Part shown: one piece after another, positions 1 to 8,836 of the stretch
How positions within the stretch are numbered: the first letter of the stretch is position 1
Layout: every line of letters begins with the position of its first letter
From: Achromobacter sp. UMC46
GTDB lineage: Bacteria; Pseudomonadota; Gammaproteobacteria; Burkholderiales; Burkholderiaceae_B
NCBI RefSeq assembly: GCF_014170335.1
Contig: NZ_LZZS01000024.1
Span: 89,592-153,591 of the forward strand
DNA: 64,000 bases
Direction of reading: 5' to 3'
The notes under the pieces: generated by a model
Databases searched by the model: none
Told to the model about the DNA's origin: nothing
The model's input: only the letters and a program-made list of their open reading frames with translations
Program-made: the position numbers and the translations under genes

Positions 1-272
1 AGCGTCGACAGGTCGGCGCCATCCAGCAGGATCTGGCCGCCGCCGTGGCGGGCGCCGGCTTCCGGCAACAGGCGCAGCACCGACAAGGCCGTCACGCTCT
101 TGCCGCTGCCGGATTCGCCGACGATCGCCAGTGTTTCGTTGCGCGCGACTTGCAGCGACACGTCGCGTACCGCAGCATGCCAGGCGCCGCCTACGCGGAA
201 CTCGGTACGCAGGTCGCGCAGCTCCAGCACCGGCACGTGGGAATCGGACAGGCCGTTCGTCTGGGGATTCAT
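1..272 (-). CDS. Dipeptide/opine-type ABC transporter ATP-binding protein (partial)
   Basis: Only the N-terminal 90 or so residues lie inside the window; the gene continues past base 1. It starts at ATG 272 with MNPQTNGLSDSH and carries a complete Walker A motif (GESGSGKS), as in DppD/OppD-type ATPases of the peptide, opine and nickel uptake family. The start overlaps the stop of the preceding permease by 4 bases (ATGA), so it belongs to the leftward operon that begins at 6019. It should power the two permeases encoded just upstream. The substrate is not shown by the sequence. The neighbouring amine dehydrogenase genes suggest an opine or another N-substituted amino acid. Confidence 0.85.
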   Translation of the reverse strand, partial: MNPQTNGLSDSHVPVLELRDLRTEFRVGGAWHAAVRDVSLQVARNETLAIVGESGSGKSVTALSVLRLLPEAGARHGGGQILLDGADLST

Positions 273-1141
273 GAACGCTCCGAACGCAGCTTGGGATCAA
301 TGGCATCGCGCAGGGCGTCGCCCAGCAGATTCAGCGCCAGGACGGTCAACAGGATCGCGACACTGGGAAACACCGTCAGCCACCAGGCGTCCAGGATGTT
401 CTCGAAGCCCTCGCGGATCATGCTGCCCCACGTGGCCGCGGGCGGGGGCACTCCCAGGCCGATAAAGCTCAGCGACGCTTCGGTGCGGATGGCCGAGGCC
501 ATCCACAGCGAGCCCAGCACCACCACGTCCGACACCATGTTGGGCAGGATGTGCACGCCCATCAACCGTATCGGCCCGTAGCCCAGCGCCCTGCCCGCCT
601 CGACGAAATCGCGCTGCTTCAAGGCGATGGTGGGCGCGCGCGCCACCCGCACGAACGGCGCGATTTCGGTGATGGCGATGGCGATGATCAGGTTTTCCAG
701 GCTGGCGCCCAGCATGGCGGCCACCATCAGACCCAGCAGCAAGGTGGGAAAGGACAGCAGGACGTCGACCAGGCCCATGATCAGCTGATCGACCAGGCCG
801 CCCAGATAGCCCGCCAGGATGCCCAGCGCCGAACCGATGCACATGGCGATCAGGATGGCGACAAAGCCCACCAGCAGCGATACGCGGGCGCCGTAGATCA
901 ACCGCGACAGCACGTCGCGCCCGTAGCTGTCGGTGCCCAGCCAGAACTCCGCCGACGGCGGCTCCAGCCGGTAGGCGATGTTCTGCTGCAAGGGATCGTG
1001 GGGCGCCAGCCACGGTGCGAACACGGCGGCCAGCACGATCAGCAGCAGCAGGCCGATGCCGATCCACGACAAGCGGTTCTTGGACAATGCCTGCCACAGG
1101 GCATTGGGACGCGACGAGGGGATAGCGGCGACAGCGCTCAT
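269..1141 (-). CDS. DppC-type ABC transporter permease
   Basis: A 290-residue integral membrane protein of the DppC/OppC family. It has an N-terminal membrane segment (NRLSWIGIGLLLLIVLAAVF), the family hallmark LGTDSYGRDVLSRLIYGAR, and the EAA loop region around EAGRALGYGP. I start it at ATG 1141 (MSAVAAIPSS), which overlaps the DppB-type stop by 4 bases; a longer reading frame upstream is overlap with the neighbour. It forms the translocation channel with the product of 1138-2079 and is driven by the partial ATPase at 1-272. Substrate unknown. Confidence 0.9.
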   Translation of the reverse strand: MSAVAAIPSSRPNALWQALSKNRLSWIGIGLLLLIVLAAVFAPWLAPHDPLQQNIAYRLEPPSAEFWLGTDSYGRDVLSRLIYGARVSLLVGFVAILIAMCIGSALGILAGYLGGLVDQLIMGLVDVLLSFPTLLLGLMVAAMLGASLENLIIAIAITEIAPFVRVARAPTIALKQRDFVEAGRALGYGPIRLMGVHILPNMVSDVVVLGSLWMASAIRTEASLSFIGLGVPPPAATWGSMIREGFENILDAWWLTVFPSVAILLTVLALNLLGDALRDAIDPKLRSERS

Positions 1142-2079
1142 TTGTATTTCACCCTGGGATCGACCAGCCCGTACACCAGGTCGGTCAGCAGATTGACGAC
1201 GATCACACACGACGCGAACACCACCATCAGCCCTTGCAGCAGCGTGTAATCGCGGCTGTTGAGCGCGCCCAGGATCAGCTTGCCCAGGCCCGGCCGGTTG
1301 AACACGATCTCGGTCAGCACCGAGTTGCCGATGAGCGTTCCGAAGTACAGGCCCACCACGGTCACGATGGGAATCAGCGCATTGCGCAACCCGTGGCGCA
1401 GGATCAGCCGCATCGGGCGCACGCCCTTGGCCCGCGCAGTGCGCACGTAGTCTTCGCCCATGACGCCCAGCATGGATGAGCGCGTGACGCGCATCACGTA
1501 GGCCATCATGATCAGCCCCAGGTTGAAGGCGGGCAGCGCCAGGCCGCGCAATTGCGTGGCCCAGTCGCCCGAGCCGACGGCGCCGATGACCGGGAACCAG
1601 CGCAGCTGGATGGCGAACACCAGCAGCATCAGGATCGCGGACACGAAGGCGGGAAAGGAGAGCCCGGTCAGGGACAGCAGGCGGCCCAGGTAATCCGGCC
1701 AGGCGTTGCGGCGCAGCGCGGCCCAGATGCCCATCGGCAGGCCGAACGCCACGCCGATGACGATGGCCGCCGCCGTCAGCTGCAGCGTCCAGGGCAACAC
1801 CAGCGACACCTCTTGCAGCACGGTACGGCCGCTGGCCATGGACACGCCGAAGTTGCCCGTCAGCATATCGCCCAGAAAGCGCAGGTACTGCACATGCGTG
1901 GGCAGGTCCAGCCCCAGGCGCAAGCGCAGCGCGGCCAGGGCTTCGGCGCTGGCCTGATCGCCCAGCATCACCGCGGCAGGATCCCCCGGCACCAGCCGCA
2001 CCAGGATGAAGACGGCCGTCAGCATGGCCAACAGCGTCGGGATGGCCAGCAGCAGCCGCTTGATAGCGTAGCGCATCAT
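1138..2079 (-). CDS. DppB-type ABC transporter permease
   Basis: A 313-residue permease of the DppB/OppB family starting MMRYAIKRLLLAIPTLLAML. The first membrane segment, the LVRLVPGDPAAVMLG motif and the late LVDPRVKY ending are typical. The ATG at 2079 overlaps the TGA of the upstream FAD oxidoreductase by 4 bases, which fixes the start and argues for translational coupling. It pairs with the DppC-type permease downstream. The order oxidase-permease-permease-ATPase places uptake and oxidation of one compound in a single transcript. Confidence 0.9.
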   Translation of the reverse strand: MMRYAIKRLLLAIPTLLAMLTAVFILVRLVPGDPAAVMLGDQASAEALAALRLRLGLDLPTHVQYLRFLGDMLTGNFGVSMASGRTVLQEVSLVLPWTLQLTAAAIVIGVAFGLPMGIWAALRRNAWPDYLGRLLSLTGLSFPAFVSAILMLLVFAIQLRWFPVIGAVGSGDWATQLRGLALPAFNLGLIMMAYVMRVTRSSMLGVMGEDYVRTARAKGVRPMRLILRHGLRNALIPIVTVVGLYFGTLIGNSVLTEIVFNRPGLGKLILGALNSRDYTLLQGLMVVFASCVIVVNLLTDLVYGLVDPRVKYK

Positions 2080-3221
2080 GATGATTGCTCCGGCGCGGCG
2101 CCCTTCGCCCGCATCAGGCGCCGGGCTTGCAGGTTGCCGATGGCGCGGCGGGTCTGCCCGCTGACCACCAGGTCGGTCAGCGCGGCGCCGACCACCGGCA
2201 CCAGCTCGAAGCCGTGCCCCGAAAAACCGAAGGCATGGAACACGCCCGGCGCGTTGGGCGACGGGCCGACGATGGGCAGCATGTCGTCCGTTTTCGCCTC
2301 CAGGCCCGCCCACACGCGCACGATGCGGATATCGCGCACAGCCGGGAACAGGTCGGTGGCGGCATGCGCGCCCTTGGCCAGCACCTGCATCCGCGCCGTG
2401 GACGTCTCGCGGTCCAGGTCGGGAATGCCTTGCAGGCCACCGCCGATCACCAGCGTGCCCTGGTCGGATTGCTTGAACGACAGCGATCGGCCCATGATGG
2501 CCACCACGGGTTTGATGAAGGGGCGCAAGCGTTCGCTGACCATCATCATGGACGACTTGGTCGCCAGCGGGATGTCGTCGCCCACCATGGCCGCGATGCG
2601 GGCCGACCAGGCGCCGGCCGCGTTGACCACATACGGCGCGGTCCAGGCGCCGGCGTCGGTCTGCGCGCACCAATCCTGGCCGGCGCGCGCCAGGCCCGTC
2701 ACGCCGCAGTGTTCGATGATCGTCACGCCGGCGGCTTCGGCGCTGTGGCGGAACGCGCGCAATGCGCGGTGCGGATCGGCAGCACCGTCGCGCCGCGCGA
2801 TCGACGCGCCCAGGCAATGGTGGCTGAGTTCGGGCAGCAGCCGCCGCAACTCGTCGGGCCCGATCAGTTCCTCGTGCGTGTAGCCGCTGGCGCGCAAGCC
2901 GCCGACGCGGGCTTCCAGGGCGGCCAGCGCCGCGGGCGTTTCGGCCACGCAGATCTGCCCGTTGGCGTGAAAGCCGCAGTCGTCCCCGACCAGCGACGTC
3001 ATGTCATGCCACATGTCCATCGCCTCCAGTGACAGGTCCAGTTCGCCCAGGTCGCGGTTCAGCGTGCGCACGCCGGCCGCCGTGGCGCCCGAGGCGTGCC
3101 GGCCGACCCAATGGCGTTCGATCACCACCACCCGCTTGCCTTGGCGCGCCATCTGCAATGCGGCCGACAGGCCGTGCAGGCCGCCGCCGATCACGATCAC
3201 ATCGCAAGTGCGCGCGCTCAT
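2076..3221 (-). CDS. FAD-dependent DAO-family oxidoreductase
   Basis: A 381-residue flavoprotein with an N-terminal dinucleotide-binding motif (DVIVIGGGLHGLSAA, residues about 7-21), a late NAAGAW motif, and a C-terminal GFSGHGFELVP segment that closes the FAD site in D-amino acid oxidase and sarcosine/glycine oxidase-like enzymes. Start ATG 3221 overlaps the preceding stop by 4 bases. It is the second DAO-type protein in this operon. The one at 4892-6019 looks like the normal catalytic partner of the iron-sulfur subunits, so this one may oxidise a follow-on product or be a separate soluble oxidase. It probably acts on a secondary amine or D-amino acid; the substrate cannot be read from sequence. 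Confidence 0.85.
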   Translation of the reverse strand: MSARTCDVIVIGGGLHGLSAALQMARQGKRVVVIERHWVGRHASGATAAGVRTLNRDLGELDLSLEAMDMWHDMTSLVGDDCGFHANGQICVAETPAALAALEARVGGLRASGYTHEELIGPDELRRLLPELSHHCLGASIARRDGAADPHRALRAFRHSAEAAGVTIIEHCGVTGLARAGQDWCAQTDAGAWTAPYVVNAAGAWSARIAAMVGDDIPLATKSSMMMVSERLRPFIKPVVAIMGRSLSFKQSDQGTLVIGGGLQGIPDLDRETSTARMQVLAKGAHAATDLFPAVRDIRIVRVWAGLEAKTDDMLPIVGPSPNAPGVFHAFGFSGHGFELVPVVGAALTDLVVSGQTRRAIGNLQARRLMRAKGAAPEQSS

Positions 3222-4618
3222 GGCTGCTTTTCCTCGATGTCCAGCGACGCCAGTTCGCCCAGCGTCAAGGGCTTGAGCGGCGGACGGATACGGTAGAACC
3301 CCACTTCCGCCACCGGCCGGTTCTGTTCGGCCGCGATGATGTGCGCGATCGTGTAGCCGCACTGGCGGCCCTGGCACGGGCCCATGCCGGCGCGCGTGTA
3401 CGACTTGATCTGATTGGGGCCGGGCTGGCCGATGGCCGCGGCCTTGCGAATATCGCCCGCCGTCAGCTCTTCGCAGCGGCAGACGATGGTGTCGTCGGGC
3501 GGCGAAAAAATGGCGGGCCTTGGCGGATACATGGCGTCCAGCATCGGACGCAGGCGCAGCAGCGACGCCAGCTTATCGCGCAACGGCGCGGCCTTTGCCG
3601 CCGCGGCCTGCGGCGTCAGCCGGCCGGCATCCCTGGCCACGCCGATCGCGGCAAGCTCGCCTCGCACGCAAGCGGCTTGCGCGCCGCCGATGCCTGCCCC
3701 GTCGCCCGCGACGTAGACGCCGGGGCGGCTGGTCTGGCCCCATTCGTCCAGATCCGGGACCAGGCAGAACTGCTGCGCGTTCCAGGAATGGTCGCACTCC
3801 AGCGCGCGGGTCATGTGGATGGACGGCACCACGCCTTCGTGCGAAAGCAGCACGCTGGCCGGCGCACGCGCCGTCTTGCCATCCGCATCGGTGTATTGCA
3901 CTTCCTGCAAGCGTCCTTCGCCCAACGCCCGCACCGCGGTGACGCCGCGCACGCGCTTGACGCCCGCGGCCTTGATCTCGCGCAGCCACGCCAAGCCCTT
4001 GGCGATATCAGCCCGCCCCGCCAGCGCCGCGCCGGCCCAGGGCAGCGCCCGGCGCCATCCGCCCGGCGGAGAGGTGTCGAGCCACCCGGCGACCTTGCCG
4101 CCCGCGCGCAGCAGCTGCGCCATGTAGAGCAGCGGCAACGGCCCGCTGCCCGCCACCCACACCGGTTCCGCCGGCACCTGGCGCGACGTCTTCAACAGGA
4201 TCTGCGCCGCCCCCACCGTCAAGACGCCCGGCAGGGTCCAGCCCGGAAACGGCGCAGGCCGCTCCTGCGCGCCCAGCGCCAGCACGATGCGATCGGCGCG
4301 TACCGCTTCGGCTTGCCCGGCCTGCGTCATGTACACATGCCAGCCAGGCTCGATCTGCCAGACCTGCGTCTGCGGCTGATAGGTTGCGCCGCTGTCGCGG
4401 AATGCGCGCGCCAGCGCCGCGCCGGCGCGGTACTCGCTGCCCAGCAGCTGGCCCGCCGGGGTATCGGCCACGGCCTCGACCGCCCGCCAGATCTGGCCGC
4501 CGGGCGCGGGCTGCTCGTCCACCACCAGCACCGACAGGCCCTGGCCGCGCAGGCCGATGGCCGCGCTCATGCCGGCGGGGCCCGCGCCGATCACCACTAC
4601 GTCGAATTCTCGCTTCAT
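3218..4618 (-). CDS. HcnB/OoxA-like FAD/NAD(P) oxidoreductase subunit with BFD-type Fe-S domain
   Basis: A 466-residue protein. The N-terminus has a Rossmann FAD motif (DVVVIGAGPAGMSAA). The middle has the pyridine-nucleotide-disulfide reductase fold, with GAQERP and VYVAGDGAGIGGA. The C-terminus has a bacterioferritin-associated-ferredoxin-like domain with Cys-x-Cys (CRCEE) and Cys-x4-Cys (CQGRQC). This architecture is the alpha subunit of the hydrogen cyanide synthase, opine oxidase and D-hydroxyproline dehydrogenase group. The small ferredoxin subunit (4615-4923) and DAO subunit (4892-6019) lie directly upstream, completing the heterotrimer. No hcn-specific evidence is visible; an opine or hydroxyproline-type substrate fits better with the adjacent peptide/opine-type transporter. 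Confidence 0.88.
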   Translation of the reverse strand: MKREFDVVVIGAGPAGMSAAIGLRGQGLSVLVVDEQPAPGGQIWRAVEAVADTPAGQLLGSEYRAGAALARAFRDSGATYQPQTQVWQIEPGWHVYMTQAGQAEAVRADRIVLALGAQERPAPFPGWTLPGVLTVGAAQILLKTSRQVPAEPVWVAGSGPLPLLYMAQLLRAGGKVAGWLDTSPPGGWRRALPWAGAALAGRADIAKGLAWLREIKAAGVKRVRGVTAVRALGEGRLQEVQYTDADGKTARAPASVLLSHEGVVPSIHMTRALECDHSWNAQQFCLVPDLDEWGQTSRPGVYVAGDGAGIGGAQAACVRGELAAIGVARDAGRLTPQAAAAKAAPLRDKLASLLRLRPMLDAMYPPRPAIFSPPDDTIVCRCEELTAGDIRKAAAIGQPGPNQIKSYTRAGMGPCQGRQCGYTIAHIIAAEQNRPVAEVGFYRIRPPLKPLTLGELASLDIEEKQP

Positions 4619-4923
4619 GGCAGGACGCTCCGGCGGCCGAACTGGCGTTCCACGCGCATGCCGTCGCGCACCGTGACCAGACAGGTCTGGGTGGACGCCA
4701 CGCCATCGACGATGGCCAGGCAGTCGAAGCACACGCCCATCATGCAAAACGGCGCGCGCGGACTGTCATGCACGGGAGTGGTCCGGGTGGCCGCCGTCTG
4801 CTGGCGCAGCAGCACGGCCGCCACGGTTTCGCCGGGCTCGGCGGCGACGGGCTGGCCGTCTATCGTGAGTGTCAGCGCTGGCGCGCCGGACTCATGCAGC
4901 TTTCTGAACATTGAAACGCTCAT
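4615..4923 (-). CDS. HcnA-like (2Fe-2S)-binding small subunit
   Basis: A 102-residue protein of the small [2Fe-2S] subunit family found in HcnABC, opine oxidase and D-hydroxyproline dehydrogenase complexes. Four cysteines fit the plant-type ferredoxin spacing: C60, C65, C68 (FCMMGVCFDC) and C81. I start it at ATG 4923 (MSVSMFRKL). The start lies 32 bases inside the end of the upstream DAO gene, and the stop overlaps the next start by 4 bases. It should shuttle electrons between the two flavin subunits. Length and position between the two FAD subunits match the family. Confidence 0.87.
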   Translation of the reverse strand: MSVSMFRKLHESGAPALTLTIDGQPVAAEPGETVAAVLLRQQTAATRTTPVHDSPRAPFCMMGVCFDCLAIVDGVASTQTCLVTVRDGMRVERQFGRRSVLP

Positions 4924-6019
4924 GGTGAAAGGCATCCAAGGTGTCGAGCGGCGCGCCGCCGGCCAATGCGCGGGCATAGGGCCCGGCATGGAATGAGGCC
5001 AGCGTCACGCCCGAATGGCACAGCGCGATGTCCGCGCCGGGGTGAAGAGGAGAACTTGCGTAAACGGGGCAGCCGTCGGGCGTCATGATCCGCAGGCAGG
5101 ACCAGTGCCGCACCAGCCTGGCGTGCGCCAGATCGGGCAGGATGCGCAGCGCGTTGCGCGTCATGCGCACCGCGGCGGCCGAGGTGGTGCCCAGGTCGTA
5201 TCCGACTTCTTCCTGCGTCAGGCCGACCATGACGGTGCCTTCGGCAGTCTGGCGGATGCCGCTGGCCGGGACCGGCAGCAGGGGCGCCAGCCGTTCGGTG
5301 ACCAAAATCTGGCCGCGCTGGGGCCGCAGCGGCACGTCCAGCCCGACCATCGCTCCCAGGGCGGCCGAGCCCAGGCCCGCGGCGATCACCACGCGTTCGC
5401 CGCGCGCCTGGAAGCTGCCCGCCCGCACGGTGAAACCGCCGCCGGCCAAGGCGTCGATGGCGGTGACGGCATGCCGGTTAAGCAGGGTTCCGCCGCGCGT
5501 CAAGAACGCGGCTTGCAGCGCGGCCAGCAGCCGCAACGGGTTGACGTGCCCGTCCATGCCGCCGACGCTCGCCCCCGCCACATCCGCCCCCAGGCGCATC
5601 GTCGGGAAACGGCGCAGCAGTTCGCCGCGCTCCAGCAACTGCGTACAGGGCGCCAGTTCCGGCGCTTGCGCGTGCCAGGCGGCCAGGCGCGCCGCGCGGG
5701 CGGAGAGATCGGCGTCGCTCAGGCAGAAATGCAGTCCGCCGCGGCGTTCGTAAGCCAGCGTCATGCCGCTGTCGGCTTCCAGGGCGGCCGCGAAGTCCGG
5801 CCAGGCCTGCACCGCCAGATGCGACAGGCGCTGATAGGCGGGATGGCCGTGTCCCTTGCCTTGCAGCCAGACCAGCCCGAAATTGGCCTTGGCCGCGCGG
5901 AAATCGGTATCGGCGCCGTCCAGCATCAGCACGCGCCGCCCCTGCCCCGCCAACCCGTAGGCGATCGCGGCGCCAACCATCCCGGCGCCCGCCACGATGA
6001 CGTCAAAGTCCTGGCGCAT
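4892..6019 (-). CDS. HcnC/OoxB-like FAD-dependent dehydrogenase catalytic subunit
   Basis: A 375-residue DAO-family flavoprotein with an N-terminal FAD motif (DVIVAGAGMVGAAIAYGLAGQG), first gene of the leftward operon. It is the expected catalytic beta subunit partnering the iron-sulfur and alpha subunits encoded next. Start ATG 6019 (MRQDFDV) is preferred to the upstream methionine because the FAD motif then sits 5 residues in, as in relatives. Only 82 bases separate it from the divergent LysR gene, so the promoter lies in that gap. Related enzymes oxidise glycine, opines or D-hydroxyproline. Confidence 0.85.
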   Translation of the reverse strand: MRQDFDVIVAGAGMVGAAIAYGLAGQGRRVLMLDGADTDFRAAKANFGLVWLQGKGHGHPAYQRLSHLAVQAWPDFAAALEADSGMTLAYERRGGLHFCLSDADLSARAARLAAWHAQAPELAPCTQLLERGELLRRFPTMRLGADVAGASVGGMDGHVNPLRLLAALQAAFLTRGGTLLNRHAVTAIDALAGGGFTVRAGSFQARGERVVIAAGLGSAALGAMVGLDVPLRPQRGQILVTERLAPLLPVPASGIRQTAEGTVMVGLTQEEVGYDLGTTSAAAVRMTRNALRILPDLAHARLVRHWSCLRIMTPDGCPVYASSPLHPGADIALCHSGVTLASFHAGPYARALAGGAPLDTLDAFHHERFNVQKAA

Positions 6020-6053
6020 GGCGATTCCTTCTTGTGCGGGCGAATCCGGCGCT

Positions 6054-6098
6054 ATAACCTTTGCGACAGGAAAACGGGTTTCCATCAAAACAGGTTAT
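6054..6098. promoter_or_regulatory. Inverted repeat in divergent promoter region
   Basis: ATAACCT (6054-6060) is repeated in inverted form as AGGTTAT (6092-6098), ending 3 bases before the LysR start at 6102. A shorter GGAAA/TTTCC repeat lies between. The position between a LysR gene and its divergent target operon suggests a regulator-binding region. This is inference from symmetry only. Confidence 0.35.
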
Positions 6099-6101
6099 GG
6101 C

Positions 6102-7019
6102 ATGAATCAGACGTTGAACTTGCGGCAGATCGAGGCGTTCAAGGCCGTCGTCGAACACGGCACCGCCAGCCAGGCGGCCGTCGCGCTGGGCGTGTCGCAG
6201 CCCGCGGTCAGCAAGCTGCTGTCGCATCTGGAAGCCGAGACGGGCCTGGCGCTGTTTGACCGCGTGCGCGGCAAGCTGGCGCTGACCAACCAAGGCATGC
6301 GGCTGTACGAAGAGATCGACCGCGTCTTCAATGGTCTGCGCCAAGTCGAGCAAGCGGTCGATTCGATCCGCCGCGACGAACAGCGCACGCTGAACGTGGG
6401 CGTACTGCCCGCGCTGGCCGGCCCGTTCATCCGCCGCGTGACCATGCAGTTCCTGAAGCGGCATCCCGATGTGCGCGTGTCGATCCAAAGCCGCGGGTCG
6501 CTGTTCCTGGCGGACTGGCTGGCCACCCGCCACATCGACGTGGCGCTGGTGGGCAGCCGCGTCGACAACCCCTACATCGACCGCGAGCCGCTGTTCCAGT
6601 ACCCGTTGTTCTGCGCCATGCCGCCGAACCACGAACTGACGCGCAAGCGCGTGGTGCGGCCGCACGATCTGAGCGGCTTGCCGTTCGTGTCCTTCGGCGC
6701 AGACAGCCAGACGCACGAATTGGTGCGCCAGGCGTTCGGCCAGGCCGGCGCCCGACTGAACGTGGTGCTGGACACCAACACGGCGCCGACGGCCTGCGAG
6801 TTCGTCGCGGCGGGGCTGGGGGTTTCCTTGATTCATCCGTTGTTCGCCGAAGGGTTGCATAGCCGCATGGTGTTGCGGCGGTTTGATCCGGAGCTGCTGT
6901 TCCACTTCCAGTTGTGCCGCGTGCACACGTCGCGCAACGCGGCGCTGGTCGAGGCGTTTGTCGAAGAAGCCCGCGACGTGGCCGCGCAGGTCTCCCGCGA
7001 AGTGCTCAAGGGGCAGTGA
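6102..7019 (+). CDS. LysR-family transcriptional regulator
   Basis: A 305-residue LysR regulator. Its N-terminal winged helix-turn-helix (NLRQIEAFKAVVEHGTASQAA, then SQPAVSKLLSHLE) is followed by a LysR substrate-binding domain. Start ATG 6102 gives the usual short N-terminus before the first helix; the longer frame upstream lies in promoter sequence. The gene is divergent from the 6019-1 dehydrogenase/transporter operon and is the obvious candidate regulator of it. The HTH wording (LNLRQIEAFKAV, QPAVSKLLSHLE) resembles regulators of opine and amino acid catabolism such as OccR/NocR, but that is family-level only. Confidence 0.9.
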   Translation: MNQTLNLRQIEAFKAVVEHGTASQAAVALGVSQPAVSKLLSHLEAETGLALFDRVRGKLALTNQGMRLYEEIDRVFNGLRQVEQAVDSIRRDEQRTLNVGVLPALAGPFIRRVTMQFLKRHPDVRVSIQSRGSLFLADWLATRHIDVALVGSRVDNPYIDREPLFQYPLFCAMPPNHELTRKRVVRPHDLSGLPFVSFGADSQTHELVRQAFGQAGARLNVVLDTNTAPTACEFVAAGLGVSLIHPLFAEGLHSRMVLRRFDPELLFHFQLCRVHTSRNAALVEAFVEEARDVAAQVSREVLKGQ

Positions 7020-7034
7020 CGGCCGGGGCGCGGA

Positions 7035-8600
7035 TCAGGGCGCGGTCACCGTCGTCAGTTCGGTGACGGGCGGCTGCAGGTTCAGCGCGCCCTTCAAGGC
7101 GTAGCCATAATTCACGCGGTCGCCCCGCGCCCACACCTGCTTCAGGCCGAACAACGGAACCGCGCAGACGTCGTCATGGATCTTCACCTGCGCGTCCTTC
7201 CACAAGGCCAGCTGCTTCTGCGCATTCGGTTCCACCCGAGCCTGCCGGATCGCGTCGTCGGCCACCGAGCAATGCGAGAAATTCGACATCGCGCCGGGCG
7301 CGCCGATGGCGGCGGCCGAGTCGTAGAACTCGGTCAGGTAGGTGTCGGCGTTGGGGAACCGCGCCGCGCCGTAGAACACCAGCCCGCTCTGGTCCTGGCG
7401 GCTCTTGGCCTGGTAGGTGGCGTGGTCCACCACTTCCATATTGAGCTTGATGCCGGCCTTGGCCAGCTGCGCCTGCACGATTTCCATGATGGGCTGCTGC
7501 GCCGAGATGTTCGACACGACGGACTTGATCTCGACGCCGTTGGGATACCCCGCTTCGGCCAGCAGCTTCTTGGCGCGCTCCACGTCGTAGGCGTAGGCGC
7601 CCGCGCTGCAGTCCTGGCCCAGGTAGCCGTTGGGCACCACCGAGCAGCCCTTGTCGGCCACGTCCTTGCCCGCATAGCGCACGATCTCGTCGACGTTGAT
7701 CGCGGCGGCGACCGCCTGGCGCACCTTCAGGTTGTCCAGCGGCTTGACGTTGCGGTTCAGATGCAGCGTGCGGAATTCGGCCGGTTCGAAGATATCGACC
7801 TTCATGCCGCGCTTGGCCGACCGTTCAACCCACCGCTGTTCGCGCTTGCCCTGCATCACGTCGATCTCGTTCGACGTGAAGGCCAGTTCGCGCGCGCTGT
7901 CCGACGGGATCATGCGGTAGAGGATGCCGCCCAGCTTGGGCTTGCCGCGGAAGTACGCGTCGTTGGCCACCAGCTTCACATACTGCTGCGTCACGTGTTC
8001 GCCGAAGGCGAATGGGCCGGTGCCGATGGGTGCGGCGCCGAACTTGTCGCCCAGCTTCTCGGCGGCCTTCTTGCTGACGATGTTGCCGCCGTGATAGTTC
8101 GAGACGCGGCCCAGGAAGGTCGCGTCGGGGTACTTCAGCGTGAAGCGCACGGTGTAGTCGTCCAGCGCGTCGACCTTGTCGATGATGGCGAAGGCGGCCG
8201 CGAAGCTGGACCGGTTGGGGTCGCCCGCGCGCTGGATGGAATAGACCACGTCTTCAGCTTTCAACTCGCCGTAGCCGCCATGGAACTGGACGCCGTGGCG
8301 CAGGTGGAACGTCCACACCTTGCTGTCGGCGGACGCTTCCCAGCGTTCGGCCAGGTCCGGCTCCAACGCCTTGGGATCCGCGCTGCCGGCCGGAAACTGC
8401 ACCAGCGCATCGAACATCTGCGCGGCCACGCCCTTGTCCGCGGTGGAGGTCGCGCGGTGGGGGTCGAGCGTGGCGTTGTCCGCGGCGCCGGAACTGACGC
8501 GCAGCACGGGGCGCTCTTGCGCTTGCGCCGGCGTTGCCAGGCCGGTGCTACAGGCCACCAGGAGCGCGGCCGTCAGGGCGAGGTGTACAGGACGTTTCAT
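7035..8600 (-). CDS. DppA/OppA-type ABC substrate-binding protein (SBP family 5)
   Basis: A 521-residue periplasmic solute receptor. An N-terminal signal peptide ends near ATPAQA-QE; a cysteine in LLVAC makes a lipoprotein signal an alternative. The body has the family-5 pattern LDPHRATSTADKGVAAQMFD, KVWTFHLRHGVQFH and the C-terminal Trp/Tyr-rich region. It is convergent with the LysR gene and on the same strand as the permease/ATPase operon at 1-2079, which lacks its own receptor. It is therefore the likely receptor for that transporter, although transcribed separately. Start ATG 8600. Confidence 0.9.
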   Translation of the reverse strand: MKRPVHLALTAALLVACSTGLATPAQAQERPVLRVSSGAADNATLDPHRATSTADKGVAAQMFDALVQFPAGSADPKALEPDLAERWEASADSKVWTFHLRHGVQFHGGYGELKAEDVVYSIQRAGDPNRSSFAAAFAIIDKVDALDDYTVRFTLKYPDATFLGRVSNYHGGNIVSKKAAEKLGDKFGAAPIGTGPFAFGEHVTQQYVKLVANDAYFRGKPKLGGILYRMIPSDSARELAFTSNEIDVMQGKREQRWVERSAKRGMKVDIFEPAEFRTLHLNRNVKPLDNLKVRQAVAAAINVDEIVRYAGKDVADKGCSVVPNGYLGQDCSAGAYAYDVERAKKLLAEAGYPNGVEIKSVVSNISAQQPIMEIVQAQLAKAGIKLNMEVVDHATYQAKSRQDQSGLVFYGAARFPNADTYLTEFYDSAAAIGAPGAMSNFSHCSVADDAIRQARVEPNAQKQLALWKDAQVKIHDDVCAVPLFGLKQVWARGDRVNYGYALKGALNLQPPVTELTTVTAP

Positions 8601-8800
8601 GACTTCCCTTGTGCGCCGCGCGCTGGCGGCATTCGAAATTTGCAGTCGGAGGTACGGCGTGACTGCAGACTAGAAGCGGGACACCATGGCGTCAAAGTCC
8701 TTGAAGTGCTTGGGCTATTCCTCAGGGTTATACGCAAGGGTTTTACCGGGCGCTCTGCACGGGGGCATGCGGCGCCGGCTAGTGGTTAGTACTGACACAA

Positions 8801-8836
8801 GAAAAAAGCCGCTTCCTCGGGAAAACACCGAGGGCT
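8801..8836 (-). terminator. Leftward intrinsic terminator-like hairpin
   Basis: On the minus strand a stem (CTCGG at 8832-8828 pairing with CCGAG at 8820-8816, extended by AGCC/GGCT at 8836-8833 and 8810-8807 around a small bulge) is followed at once by six T residues (8807-8802). No leftward gene is visible upstream of it. It may end a small RNA or be an attenuator in the leader of the binding-protein gene that starts at 8600. Confidence 0.45.

Noticed and set aside
3218..6019. Hydrogen cyanide synthase hcnABC.
   Set aside because: Same architecture, but gene order, the extra oxidase and peptide-type transporter fit opine/hydroxyproline dehydrogenases better; kept only as family likeness.
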